Notes: a model not told the origin generated them from the sequence alone. A stretch of DNA of 26,803 nt from Bacillota bacterium (GCA_023391275.1 JAEWBE010000048.1:1-26803), one strand, 5' to 3'; shown: positions 1-7,633, numbered from the stretch's first letter. Numbers and translations are program-made.

Positions 1-156
1 CTGAAAGGCGTACATGACATTTCTGGAAGCTATCAGCGCAGCGATATTTTTTACTTTGAATTGAACAAATCAGTACTTGCTCCTGTTCATGTGGTGGACG
101 GACAGAACGTTGATTCAAATAAAGATTTTTTGCCTTATATAGCCGAAGAGGATTAG
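1..156 (+). CDS. Nitrilase, C-terminal 51 codons (cut by window edge)
   Basis: The open frame enters at base 1 and stops at 154-156. Its 51 residues match the C-terminus of the nitrilase at 26003-26803 with one visible difference (Gly for Asp in the VVDGQN stretch). No catalytic residue falls in this part, so assignment rests on that mirror copy, which has a branch-1 nitrilase active site. The gene runs beyond the left edge. It lies 65 bp upstream of a second carbon-nitrogen hydrolase in the same orientation, so the two are probably co-transcribed. Confidence 0.8.
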   Translation: MKGVHDISGSYQRSDIFYFELNKSVLAPVHVVDGQNVDSNKDFLPYIAEED

Positions 157-221
157 TCCTTGTTTTAGAATCAAGGAGCTTGCCTATTTTGTCTAAAATT
201 CCGCTTGGTTGTACCAAATGA

Positions 222-1043
222 GTGCATAAAAAAGAGGTGATTTATACGAAGCTGGCATTAGCACAAATGAAAATGGAAAGCTCCATAGAAGAGAATCTTA
301 AAAAAACGTTACGCTTTATTGAATTGGCATCTTCAAACAAAACTGACCTGATCTTCTTCCCTGAAATTCAGTTTAGTCCTTTTTTTCCGCAGTATGAAAA
401 ACGTGATGTGAGGAAGTATCTATTGCCCCTTAAACATGAATATATACAGCAAATAAAGTTTGCATGCCGTAAGCACGGGATTATGGCATCTCCTAATCTT
501 TATCTTCGAGAAAATAGCATGAATTATGATGCTTCGCTGTTTATCAATGAAAATGGTGAAATCTTGGGTATATCAAAGATGGTTCATATTATGCAAAGTC
601 AATATTTCTATGAGCAGGATTACTACATGCCCTCTGACGATGGATTTAAAGTTTACGATACGCCAGAAGGAAAAATCGGAATTGTTATTTGTTTCGACAG
701 GCATTTACCTGAAAGTATCAGGAGCTGCGTAGCTTTTGGGGCAGACTTGATTTTGATCCCCACGGCAAATATAGATGGAGAACCGCTGGATATGTTCGAA
801 TGGGAGCTTCGTGTGCAGGCAATGCAAAGCAGCGTATACATTGCGATGTGCAATCGTGTAGGCAAAGAAGATCAGATAACTTTTATCGGGCAGTCTATTG
901 TGATTGATCCAGATGGGAATATAGTAGTAAAAGCTAATATGGATGAACAGATTTTATATGCAGAAGTTGATCTTGCACACAGCCGTGTTGTCAGAAATAT
1001 AAAACCGTATTTTAGGCTGCGTCGGCCAGAATGCTATTATTAA
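222..1043 (+). CDS. Carbon-nitrogen hydrolase, carbamoylputrescine amidase-like
   Basis: A protein of about 273 residues of the nitrilase superfamily, which hydrolyses amide or carbamoyl C-N bonds through a Cys-Glu-Lys triad. The triad is visible: Glu48 in FFPEIQ, Lys119 in GISKMVH and Cys157 in IVICFDRHLPES. The later stretch IPTANIDGE and the conserved FIGQSIVIDPDGNIV also fit the family. The substrate cannot be read; N-carbamoyl amines or omega-amides are the nearest guesses. The start is uncertain. GTG at 222 opens the frame but has no good ribosome site, while a strong one (AAAGAGGTGA, 231-240) lies inside the frame before ATT, ACG and CTG codons. The mirror copy at 25117-25938 has the same arrangement and differs by only a few percent of residues. 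Confidence 0.85.
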   Translation: MHKKEVIYTKLALAQMKMESSIEENLKKTLRFIELASSNKTDLIFFPEIQFSPFFPQYEKRDVRKYLLPLKHEYIQQIKFACRKHGIMASPNLYLRENSMNYDASLFINENGEILGISKMVHIMQSQYFYEQDYYMPSDDGFKVYDTPEGKIGIVICFDRHLPESIRSCVAFGADLILIPTANIDGEPLDMFEWELRVQAMQSSVYIAMCNRVGKEDQITFIGQSIVIDPDGNIVVKANMDEQILYAEVDLAHSRVVRNIKPYFRLRRPECYY

Positions 1044-1131
1044 ATTGCTGCCTCCCCTTCTGCACATCAATCGTTGGAAAGATAAAAATTGGCAATGCTG
1101 TCAACTGTAATAAAGTAAAAGAGGTACGACT

Positions 1132-2103
1132 ATGAAAAATAATATTTTAGAGGTCAAAGATTTGAAGAAAACGTTTCATATGAAAAACGGTCGCAATATT
1201 GAGGCTGTAAAAGGAATCAGCTTTGATGTGAAGCGGGGCGAGGTGTTTGGCTTTTTAGGCCCAAACGGAGCCGGGAAAAGTACTACCATCAGTATGTTGA
1301 CAACACAGAGAACCGTCACTGCCGGAAAAATCATACTGGATGGAGTATCCCTCATTGAGGATCCGGCCGGTGCGCGAAGAAAGATTGGCGTTGTCGCTCA
1401 GCATAACAATTTAGACCGCGGACTCACAGCAAGGGAAAATCTGATTTATCACGCGAAATACTTTGGAATGGAAACAAAAACCGCGAATCAAAAAGCGGAC
1501 GAGTACTTGGAGAAGTTCGGCCTTGCGGACAGACAGCATGATTATGTGCGAAGCTATTCAGGCGGTATGGCTCAGAGATTGAAAATTGCCAGGGCAATGA
1601 TGCATACTCCGGAAATACTGTTTCTGGACGACCCAACAACGGGCCTTGATCCCAGCTATCGCGCTATTTTATGGGAACAGATGACTGCGCTCAACAAGGA
1701 AGCCGGTACCACAATCTTTCTGACCACCCACTATATGGAGGAACCGGAGCAGTTTTGCAACCGCATCGCAATTGTTGATCAGGGGGAGTTGAAAGCAATC
1801 GGTACTTCTGCCGAATTGAAAGCTATGATCCCTTCTAATAACATTGTATCCATGAAGCTGTCCGACTTGAATCCAAGCTATCTGGAAACGGCAAAAACAT
1901 TACCTGGTGTGGAGAAAGCTGCTATTCAAAACGGGGTTCTTTTGCTCTATATGAAGGACGCACAGCCGGATTTCAACTACTTGATCGGATGGACAAAACA
2001 GCAAAATACGACTTTACTTAACATCAGCTTAAGCACCAGCACATTGGATGATGTATTTATTCACCTGACAGGAAAGGGGATTCTCAACCATGAAAGCAAA
2101 TAA
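1132..2103 (+). CDS. ABC transporter ATP-binding protein (ABC-2/DrrA type), catalytic Glu replaced by Asp
   Basis: The 323-residue nucleotide-binding subunit of an ABC-2 exporter. Walker A GPNGAGKST is at 43-51, the Q-loop Gln at 90, the signature YSGGMAQ at 142-148, Walker B ILFLD at 162-166 and the H-loop His at 200, followed by a DrrA/CcmA-type C-terminal domain. Residue 167, normally the general-base Glu after Walker B, is Asp (GAC at 1630-1632); the mirror copy at 24057-25028 has GAA, Glu. Known family behaviour suggests strongly reduced ATP hydrolysis. AGAGG seven bases before ATG supports the start. The gene overlaps the permease by 14 bp, implying translational coupling. The exported substrate is unknown. 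Confidence 0.92.
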   Translation: MKNNILEVKDLKKTFHMKNGRNIEAVKGISFDVKRGEVFGFLGPNGAGKSTTISMLTTQRTVTAGKIILDGVSLIEDPAGARRKIGVVAQHNNLDRGLTARENLIYHAKYFGMETKTANQKADEYLEKFGLADRQHDYVRSYSGGMAQRLKIARAMMHTPEILFLDDPTTGLDPSYRAILWEQMTALNKEAGTTIFLTTHYMEEPEQFCNRIAIVDQGELKAIGTSAELKAMIPSNNIVSMKLSDLNPSYLETAKTLPGVEKAAIQNGVLLLYMKDAQPDFNYLIGWTKQQNTTLLNISLSTSTLDDVFIHLTGKGILNHESK

Positions 2104-2899
2104 AATAGAAAAAGGAACCACATCCACCGCTTTTTGCACTATGGTAAAGCGCGACCTTGTTATCCAATTGAGAGATAAATGGGAGTTTATTTTCCGTATC
2201 GCAATGCTGCCGTTTATTTTGATATTAACTTATGGGTATATCCTGCCGAGGATCGGATTGCTCCCCGCAAACTTTCCGAATCGGATGTTTTCCGGAATGA
2301 TCGGGATGAGCATGTTGATTACCGGGATTCATGGCACCGCCGTTCCGTTCACGATGGATTTTAACAATCTGCGAGAAATAGAAGATCGGTTGTTGGCCCC
2401 TGTACCCATCAGGATCATTGCTTTGGCTAAAATGGTTGTCGGCATTATCGAATCTTTTATCGGCGGTTTGATTGTTTTGCCGGTGTCCCTCATTTTCATG
2501 GGGAATGCGCTTGAAATTACTGTCACGCTGGAGCGGATCCTCCTGCTGATTCCCGTGCTTATTTTGATTTCGATTGCGTCAGCATGCCTAGGCCTTTTGG
2601 TGGGCACCGTTATCAAGCCGATGCAGATTGCCGCGATGTTCCCAGGACTTTTGATGCCGATGGTGTTTTTAGGCGCCATTTTCTTTTCCTGGGGCGACCT
2701 TTCCGCCACGCCAATAATCCAAATAATTGTACTGGTAAATCCGCTTGTATATGCAAATGAAGCGTTACGGGCAATTATCACGCCACAAATTGCGCATATG
2801 CCTATGCTATACAGTATTGGCGGGCTGCTAATGAGCATCTTTATTATGGGATATTTCGGAGAAAAAAGATTTAATAAAATGGCAACCGGCGTGAAGTAA
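2090..2899 (+). CDS. ABC-2 type transporter permease
   Basis: A 269-residue membrane subunit that partners the ATPase it overlaps. After a basic cytoplasmic N-terminus (MVKRDLVIQLRDKWEF) there are about six hydrophobic segments, near residues 35-55, 65-85, 110-135, 145-170, 180-200 and 235-255, as in DrrB/ABC-2 permeases. The VNPLVYANEALR stretch near residue 215 is typical of the family. The likely role is export of a lipophilic compound, drug or antibiotic; nothing here identifies the substrate. The mirror copy is 23261-24070. Directly downstream the left arm has an IS element, so the two arms differ from about 2900 on. Confidence 0.88.
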   Translation: MKANKIEKGTTSTAFCTMVKRDLVIQLRDKWEFIFRIAMLPFILILTYGYILPRIGLLPANFPNRMFSGMIGMSMLITGIHGTAVPFTMDFNNLREIEDRLLAPVPIRIIALAKMVVGIIESFIGGLIVLPVSLIFMGNALEITVTLERILLLIPVLILISIASACLGLLVGTVIKPMQIAAMFPGLLMPMVFLGAIFFSWGDLSATPIIQIIVLVNPLVYANEALRAIITPQIAHMPMLYSIGGLLMSIFIMGYFGEKRFNKMATGVK

Positions 2900-2951
2900 T
2901 AGAAACAATATTACCCTTAGTTATTAAAATTAATATTATCCGCAAGTGTAA

Positions 2952-3787
2952 GAGCCTGTATTCAACCTACAACTACCATCTACGCAGAAGGGTATGCAAA
3001 TGGGAAATTCGCACTATGGTTTCTGCGGAAGCAACGCACAGCTCATAATCTTTGGAAAGACGACGGGAATGCCCGAGCCAGGCAAAGGTGCGTTCCACAA
3101 TCCATCGCCAAGGGAGCTTTTCCCATTCATGGGGCTTGATTTTCTCAGAAATATCTACGCCCAGCCTTAGTGCTTTCAGCACATCCTCCTCAAAGGATTT
3201 ACGATACCCCGCATCAGCGCAAAATCTTTTAATCGTCGGGTACTTTTCAAAGGTCTTCTTCGCGGGATGTATTCCAGATTTCGTATCGTGAATGTTGGCG
3301 GCGTGAACCACGACTGCAAGCAAATTGCCCATTGTGTCAACGACTATGTGACGCTTTCGGCCTTTCGTTTTTTTCCACCGTCAATGCCGCGTTCTTCGCT
3401 TGCATATACTGTTTTTACGCTTTGCGAATCAATAATGCCATAACTGGGCGTGGCGTTTCGTCCTGCCGTCAGACGCGTTTTTTGCACGACTGCATCAAGG
3501 ACTTTCTCCCAGAGGCCGCTCAATCTCGCACGCCGGTAAAAGCTATGCACAGTGGAGTACGGCGGAAAATCGTGAGGTAGAGCTCGCCATTTGCAACCGT
3601 TATTCACCAAGTACAGCACAGCGTTCATTAGTGATCGCTTGTAATGCGTGCTGTTTGGCCCTTGCGGCAAGTACTCTGCTATTTGCTCCCATTGCGTATC
3701 TGTCAGGTCGCTCGGGTAGTTTGTTGGCTTAAATTCTATATTTTCCATATGCTTATTTTATCTTGATCGCAGGTTGAATACAAGTTC
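2952..3787 (-). mobile_element. IS5-family insertion sequence, 836 bp, with TAA target duplication
   Basis: Terminal inverted repeats are visible: GAGCCTGTATTCAACCT at 2952-2968 and, on the other strand, GAACTTGTATTCAACCT ending at 3787 (15 of 17 matching). The flanks carry a TAA direct repeat at 2949-2951 and 3788-3790, fitting the TNA target duplication of IS427/IS1031/ISL2-like members of the IS5 family. The interior is one two-frame DDE transposase. The element is absent from the right arm, so it inserted after the arms separated or in only one of two source loci. Confidence 0.88.
2973..3748 (-). CDS. IS5-family DDE transposase, made by -1 frameshift
   Basis: Two overlapping frames encode one transposase. 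The first runs from ATG at 3748 to a stop near 3344 and contains the N-terminal DUF4096-like region (YPSDLTDTQWEQIA) and the first catalytic Asp in GIIDSQSVKT. The second ends at 2973 and holds the second Asp (CADAGYRKS) and the Glu (WIVERTFAWL). They join at seven A residues followed by C on the - strand (3374-3368). A -1 slip there turns GGKKRKAES into GGKKTKGRKRHIVVDT, the family consensus. This is the usual programmed frameshift in this IS group, and the enzyme looks intact. Confidence 0.85.
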
Positions 3788-3841
3788 TAAGATTATCAGG
3801 GGGTAACAACATTTAGTTTAGTGTTCCAACCATATTGTTTA

Positions 3842-3870
3842 TTGTTAATTTAATAACAACATGGTATAAA
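3842..3870 (+). promoter_or_regulatory. Promoter with overlapping Rex-type operator (left arm)
   Basis: TTGTTAATTTAATAACAA (3842-3859) matches 13 of the 14 fixed positions of the clostridial Rex box TTGTTAANNNNTTAACAA. Its first six bases double as a -35 box, with 17 bp to TATAAA at 3865-3870. The mirror site at 22877-22905 has the same layout. Rex represses fermentation genes when NADH is low, so binding here would block polymerase. The leader to the first start codon is about 190 bp. No Rex gene is in the window, so regulation is inferred from the site alone. Confidence 0.7.
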
Positions 3871-4060
3871 TAACAGTAGTAGATTGTTACATTAATTCAG
3901 GTCCGTTGTGAATTTCTCAGATGTCTATAAAAACGATAATTTGTTAGATAACGGCTATTAGTTTACATGCGGTTACATAAATTCATGGCTGACACAGTAA
4001 TCGTTGGAACATCTATCCTCACGATTAACTCAAATTCATTAAGTAGGGTACAGAATTCAA

Positions 4061-4156
4061 ATGACAAAAACGTCGAAATCTCCTTGGTTGTTGCACTACG
4101 ATGCTTCAAGCTGCAACGGTTGGGGTCGTTGGGTAAACAATCAGAGAGATTGTTAA
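4061..4156 (+). pseudogene. 5' remnant of Ech/NuoB-like hydrogenase subunit gene
   Basis: The first 20 or so codons (MTKTSKSPWLLHYDASSCNG) match the start of the intact gene at 22233-22685 (MAKMSRSPWLLHYDASSCNG). Similarity ends at about 4123, where the second cluster cysteine should follow, and the frame runs on through unrelated sequence to a stop at 4154. The result is a 31-codon leader ORF 33 bp upstream of the alcohol dehydrogenase. The iron-sulfur subunit is lost from this arm. Confidence 0.8.
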
Positions 4157-4189
4157 TTAATAATAAGTATAAAAAGAGGGAGATTTTTT

Positions 4190-5251
4190 ATGAAGGGTTA
4201 TGCAATGTTAGGTATCGGAAAAACAGGTTGGATTGAAAAGGAAAGGCCGATCTGTGGCCCGTTGGATGCGCTTTGCCGCCCCATTGCGGTTGCACCATGC
4301 TCATCTGATGTTCATACTGTCTGGGAAGGCGCAATTGGTGATCGCCACGATTTGATTCTTGGTCACGAAGCTGTTGCGGAAGTAGTGGAAGTTGGAAGCT
4401 TAGTCAAAGATTTCAACTCGGGGGACAAAGTAATTGTTCCAGCTATTACACCGGACTGGAATTCACTTGAAGCTCAAGCTGGTTTTCATATGCACTCCGG
4501 GGGAATGCTTGCAGGTTGGAAACTTTCCAATTTCAAAGATGGTGTATTCGCAGAATTGTTTAATGTAAATGATGCCGACGGAAATCTTGCGCCATTACCG
4601 GAAGGTATTGATCCGGCCACGGCTTGTATGATTGCTGATATGGTGCCAACAGGCTTTCATGGCGTTGAGCTAGCAGATGTGCAATTTGGAGATAGTGTAG
4701 CAATTATTGGAATAGGTCCGGTAGGATTAATGTCTGTTGCAGCAGCAGCTCTTCGCGGAGCATCTCATATCTATGCAGTAGGTTCTCGTCCGAATTGTGT
4801 TGAGATTGCGAAAGAATATGGTGCAACTGAGATTATTGATTACCATAAAGGCGATATTGCAGAACAGATTATGAAAAAGACAAATGGGAAAGGCGTAGAC
4901 AGGGTTATTGTTGCCGGCGGTAATGCGGATACTTTTATACAGGCTATTACCATGTTAAAGCCCGGCGGAAAAATTGGAAATGTAAACTATTTGGGAGAAG
5001 GAGATTATATTAAAATTCCGCGTATTGAATGGGGCTGTGGTATGGGAGATAAAACGATCACAGGCGGTTTAATGCCCGGTGGAAAACTGCGTATGGAAAA
5101 ATTGGCATCTCTCGTCTTAACAGGCAGACTTGACCCGAGCAAGTTAATTACACATCGTTTTGAAGGATTTAAAAGCATCGAAGAAGCTCTTATGCTTATG
5201 AAACAAAAACCAAGGGATTTAATAAAGCCCGTTGTAACTATTAATTGGTAA
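4190..5251 (+). CDS. Zinc-dependent secondary alcohol dehydrogenase (NADP-type)
   Basis: A complete 353-residue medium-chain dehydrogenase closely resembling the Clostridium beijerinckii/Thermoanaerobacter isopropanol dehydrogenases, which interconvert ketones and secondary alcohols. Catalytic zinc ligands Cys37, His59-Glu60 and an Asp near 150 (MIADMVPTGFHG) are present, and the structural-zinc cysteine cluster is absent as in this subgroup. The nucleotide fold has GIGPVG near 174-179 and GSRP near 198, the latter fitting NADP preference. AGAGGGAG six bases before ATG sets the start. It lies behind the Rex-type promoter and NuoB remnant, so it probably took over that transcription unit. The right arm has no copy, only a fragment of an unrelated iron-type dehydrogenase at the same place. 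Confidence 0.93.
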   Translation: MKGYAMLGIGKTGWIEKERPICGPLDALCRPIAVAPCSSDVHTVWEGAIGDRHDLILGHEAVAEVVEVGSLVKDFNSGDKVIVPAITPDWNSLEAQAGFHMHSGGMLAGWKLSNFKDGVFAELFNVNDADGNLAPLPEGIDPATACMIADMVPTGFHGVELADVQFGDSVAIIGIGPVGLMSVAAAALRGASHIYAVGSRPNCVEIAKEYGATEIIDYHKGDIAEQIMKKTNGKGVDRVIVAGGNADTFIQAITMLKPGGKIGNVNYLGEGDYIKIPRIEWGCGMGDKTITGGLMPGGKLRMEKLASLVLTGRLDPSKLITHRFEGFKSIEEALMLMKQKPRDLIKPVVTINW

Positions 5252-5270
5252 GCGGCAAAATAAGCACCTG

Positions 5271-5319
5271 ATAATAAGGGATTAACGTCTGTAGTGAGCA
5301 GGCGTTAATCCCTTATTAT
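5271..5319 (+). terminator. Strong hairpin terminator after the alcohol dehydrogenase
   Basis: A 17-bp perfect stem, ATAATAAGGGATTAACG (5271-5287) with its complement at 5303-5319, closes a 15-base loop. The A/T-rich base gives weak T-runs on both strands, so it may act in both directions. It separates the dehydrogenase from the KDPG aldolase gene. Confidence 0.75.
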
Positions 5320-5380
5320 AAAAGTATATGATTGAATCACTGAAAGCCTCGTTTTCCCCATTAATACGGATGGCAAAACT

Positions 5381-5521
5381 ATGATATATGAATATGAAAA
5401 CTAGGCAAAGGAGCGCAAGAATGCAAAAAAATATTGTCCATTATGAATACGGAGCGTCTTACAGAAGATTTTGTTGAGGGGATGGGTTGCGAGGGTAGCT
5501 GCATTGCCGGACCGGCAGGAT
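5381..5521 (+). pseudogene. [FeFe] hydrogenase remnant with about 1.2 kb internal deletion
   Basis: Bases 5381-5404 match the first codons of the intact hydrogenase (MIYEYEN), but the next codon is TAG where the right copy has CAG (Gln). From about 5407 the sequence jumps to the far 3' region: the cysteine codon of QECK, SIMN, AGRLTEDFVEGM and the final H-cluster motif, ending near 5521 at the GPAG codons. About 1.19 kb present in the mirror copy (roughly 21897-20708) is missing. The remnant cannot make hydrogenase. Confidence 0.85.
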
Positions 5522-5554
5522 TAGGCTGGAATATTTTATAAGGAGGGCAAAAAT

Positions 5555-6208
5555 ATGATTGATAAAGAAAATGTGATTTTAAAGATGACAAGTAATGGCC
5601 TTGTTGCAGTGGTAAGAGCCGACTCTTCCGAAAAAGCTGAAAAAATTTCAGATGCATGTATAAAAGGCGGGTGCGGCACAATAGAATTAACATTCACAGT
5701 ACCTGGCGCAATCGATGTTATTAAGAGTTTAATTGATTCTTATCGTGATAGCGATGTCTTAATTGGTGCTGGTACGGTATTAGATGGTGAAACAGCCAGA
5801 ATTGCTATTTTAGCTGGTGCGCAGTTTATCGTAAGTCCGGACTTTTATGCTGATACTGCAAAACTATGCAATCGTTATAGAATTGCTTATGTTCCAGGTG
5901 TTCAAACAGTAAAAGAAGCAATTACCGCAATGGAAGCAGGAGCTGATATTATTAAAATATTCCCTGGGGATCTTTTAGGCCCTAGGTTTATTAAAGATAT
6001 AAAAGGGCCATTACCATATGCAAAATTAATGCCTTCCGGCGGTGTAAACGTGGATAATACGGAAGATTGGATTCGTGCCGGTGCAGTGGCAGTAAGTGCT
6101 GGAAGCTCTTTGATTGCAGGAGCAGATAACGGTGACTTTGCAGCGGTTACAAATAAAGCAAAAGATTTTATCACTAAGATAAAGGGCGCAAGATCTCTCT
6201 TTCAATGA
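5555..6208 (+). CDS. eda: KDPG / 4-hydroxy-2-oxoglutarate aldolase
   Basis: A 217-residue class I aldolase of the KDPG/KHG family, which cleaves 2-keto-3-deoxy-6-phosphogluconate or 4-hydroxy-2-oxoglutarate to pyruvate plus an aldehyde. Motifs in order: IELTFTVP with the general-base Glu44, GAGTVL (71-76), FIVSPDF (91-97), PGVQT (114-118), IIKIFPGD with Schiff-base Lys134, and the phosphate-site MPSGGVN (159-165). Length is normal. The start follows AGGAGGG spaced eight bases. Its leader is fused to the hydrogenase remnant. It converges on the HxlR gene with six bases between stops. The mirror copy is 19771-20430. No kinase or dehydratase of an Entner-Doudoroff route lies in the window, so the substrate remains open. 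Confidence 0.92.
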   Translation: MIDKENVILKMTSNGLVAVVRADSSEKAEKISDACIKGGCGTIELTFTVPGAIDVIKSLIDSYRDSDVLIGAGTVLDGETARIAILAGAQFIVSPDFYADTAKLCNRYRIAYVPGVQTVKEAITAMEAGADIIKIFPGDLLGPRFIKDIKGPLPYAKLMPSGGVNVDNTEDWIRAGAVAVSAGSSLIAGADNGDFAAVTNKAKDFITKIKGARSLFQ

Positions 6209-6214
6209 ATACTT

Positions 6215-6541
6215 TTATCGTGAAATATGTTTTTGTCCCCACTCGCAGATTTCGTGCAAGACCGGTATTAGAGATTGGCCTATCTGGGATAAGCGGTATT
6301 CCACCTTGGGAGGAACCTGCGGATATTCCGTACGTATCAGCAGGCCGTCACTTCCCAATTCTTTAAGCTGAGTGGAAGACATCTTATGTGTCACATGACC
6401 CAGAGCTTTTTTTATTTCGATATAACGCACAACCTCCATTTTCCATTTCCTATCAATCAGGGAAATAGCATAGACGAACGGCTCTATATCCACCTTATCG
6501 GGGCCTTTTTGTACTCCTTTATTTCGGCCTACAGTATCCAC
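6215..6541 (-). CDS. HxlR-family regulator with internal deletion
   Basis: A 108-residue winged-helix protein of the HxlR/MarR-like group. The family stretch from SLIDRKWKME and ALGHVTHKM through LKELGSDGLL and YPQVPPKVEYRLS to the C-terminal CEWGQKH is recognisable. Between KWKMEVV and RYIEIKKAL about ten residues are missing compared with usual HxlR proteins, which removes part of the helix pair before the recognition helix. The gene may therefore be non-functional or altered. It lacks the usual N-terminal Cys-Pro. The right arm has only a frameshifted 3' fragment, so neither arm has a normal copy. Confidence 0.7.
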   Translation of the reverse strand: MDTVGRNKGVQKGPDKVDIEPFVYAISLIDRKWKMEVVRYIEIKKALGHVTHKMSSTQLKELGSDGLLIRTEYPQVPPKVEYRLSQIGQSLIPVLHEICEWGQKHISR

Positions 6542-6593
6542 ATATTTATTTTATATGTACGGGGTTATCTTCCCTATAATAATCAAACTCCTT

Positions 6594-6926
6594 TTAGAAT
6601 ACGAACTGAACCAGAATCATGTATGTTATAGTTCCGCCTGCTATGGAAAGCAGCATCTGTCGTTTCCACAAATGCAACCCAATCACAACAATAATTGCGA
6701 TAAGTTCTGGAATGCCGTGACTTCCACCTAAGATATTCACTTTTCTCAAGCAATATATAACCAGCATCCCAAAAATAGCAGCAGGTAGTGCTTTACCAAG
6801 ATACTGAATATATTTTGGAGTTGGCTTTCTGGAAGAAAACAAAATGAATGGCAGAAAGCGAGTAGTCATCGTTCCAAAGACGCAAATGGCAATAGTAGCG
6901 ATTTGTTGCGTCAAAGTCATCGTCAT
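6594..6926 (-). CDS. azlD: Branched-chain amino acid exporter small subunit AzlD
   Basis: A 110-residue, very hydrophobic protein with about four membrane segments, including the conserved TRFLPFILF stretch near residue 22 and YLGKALPAAIFGML near 42, as in AzlD (DUF/COG4392). With AzlC it forms an exporter of branched-chain amino acids or related compounds. Its start overlaps the azlC stop by four bases (6923-6926), typical of this pair. The operon is confined to the left arm. Confidence 0.85.
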   Translation of the reverse strand: MTMTLTQQIATIAICVFGTMTTRFLPFILFSSRKPTPKYIQYLGKALPAAIFGMLVIYCLRKVNILGGSHGIPELIAIIVVIGLHLWKRQMLLSIAGGTITYMILVQFVF

Positions 6927-7633
6927 GCCAGACCACCTGCTCTCTCAATAGGCTTTTTCAAAATGGTGAGAAGTCCAAGAATTGCAACCATGGTAGGAAT
7001 CATGAAATCAGCTGAGCCAAAGAGCAATAAGCAAATCACTGATCCTCCAATTCCAACGATTGCGGTGAAATGCATCTTTTCTTTCAGCCACTGTTCCAGA
7101 AAAATCACTACAAACATGGCGGTCATGACAAAATCCAGCCCTTTTGTATTAAACTTGATCAGCGATCCAAGAACCCCTCCAAGTGTTGCGCCTGAGAACC
7201 AATAAAAATGATTGAGCATCGTCACGAAGAACATGAACCAACTTCGATCAACATCATCCGGGATTACTGCAGTATAGTTGATGGAAAAGCTTTCATCACA
7301 CATTCCGAAAATAAGATAGAATTTTTTCCATCCTGTGCCTTTAAACTTGTCCAACATGGAAATACCATAGAACAGATGGCGTGCTTGAATCACGAGTGTT
7401 ATTGCCAGTGCTTGCAAGGGATTAAAAGCCCCTAGCAGCAGATTAACTGCAACAAATTCCAGTGAACCTCCGAAAATTGTCAGGCTCATAATCATTGGAT
7501 ACCAAAAGCTAAACCCGGAAACATTCATGTAGATCCCATAAGTCAGCCCTAAAAACCAAAATCCAGCAAATATTGGAATCGTATATGGAAAAGCAGAATG
7601 GAATGCCTTTGCAATTGTATTTTCCTTTATCAT
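6923..7633 (-). CDS. azlC: Branched-chain amino acid exporter large subunit AzlC
   Basis: A 236-residue AzlC-family membrane protein. It has the family signatures GLTYGIYMN near residue 29, the motif FGGSLEFVAVNLL near 54, QARHLFYGISML near 83 and FGMCDESFS near 110, with seven or so hydrophobic segments. AGGAGG lies 11 bases before ATG. It heads a two-gene azlCD operon and has a recognisable promoter and a putative MocR operator directly upstream. The neighbouring PLP-domain regulator in the same orientation probably controls it. Confidence 0.9.
   Translation of the reverse strand: MIKENTIAKAFHSAFPYTIPIFAGFWFLGLTYGIYMNVSGFSFWYPMIMSLTIFGGSLEFVAVNLLLGAFNPLQALAITLVIQARHLFYGISMLDKFKGTGWKKFYLIFGMCDESFSINYTAVIPDDVDRSWFMFFVTMLNHFYWFSGATLGGVLGSLIKFNTKGLDFVMTAMFVVIFLEQWLKEKMHFTAIVGIGGSVICLLLFGSADFMIPTMVAILGLLTILKKPIERAGGLA

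Noticed and set aside
2329..2838. A 169-codon - strand frame inside the ABC permease gene
   Set aside because: Shadow of the permease; the mirror copy has a shorter version and there is no start signal.
3967..4236. An 89-codon + strand frame upstream of the alcohol dehydrogenase
   Set aside because: It runs out of frame through the NuoB-like remnant and overlaps the dehydrogenase start, with no ribosome site or homology.
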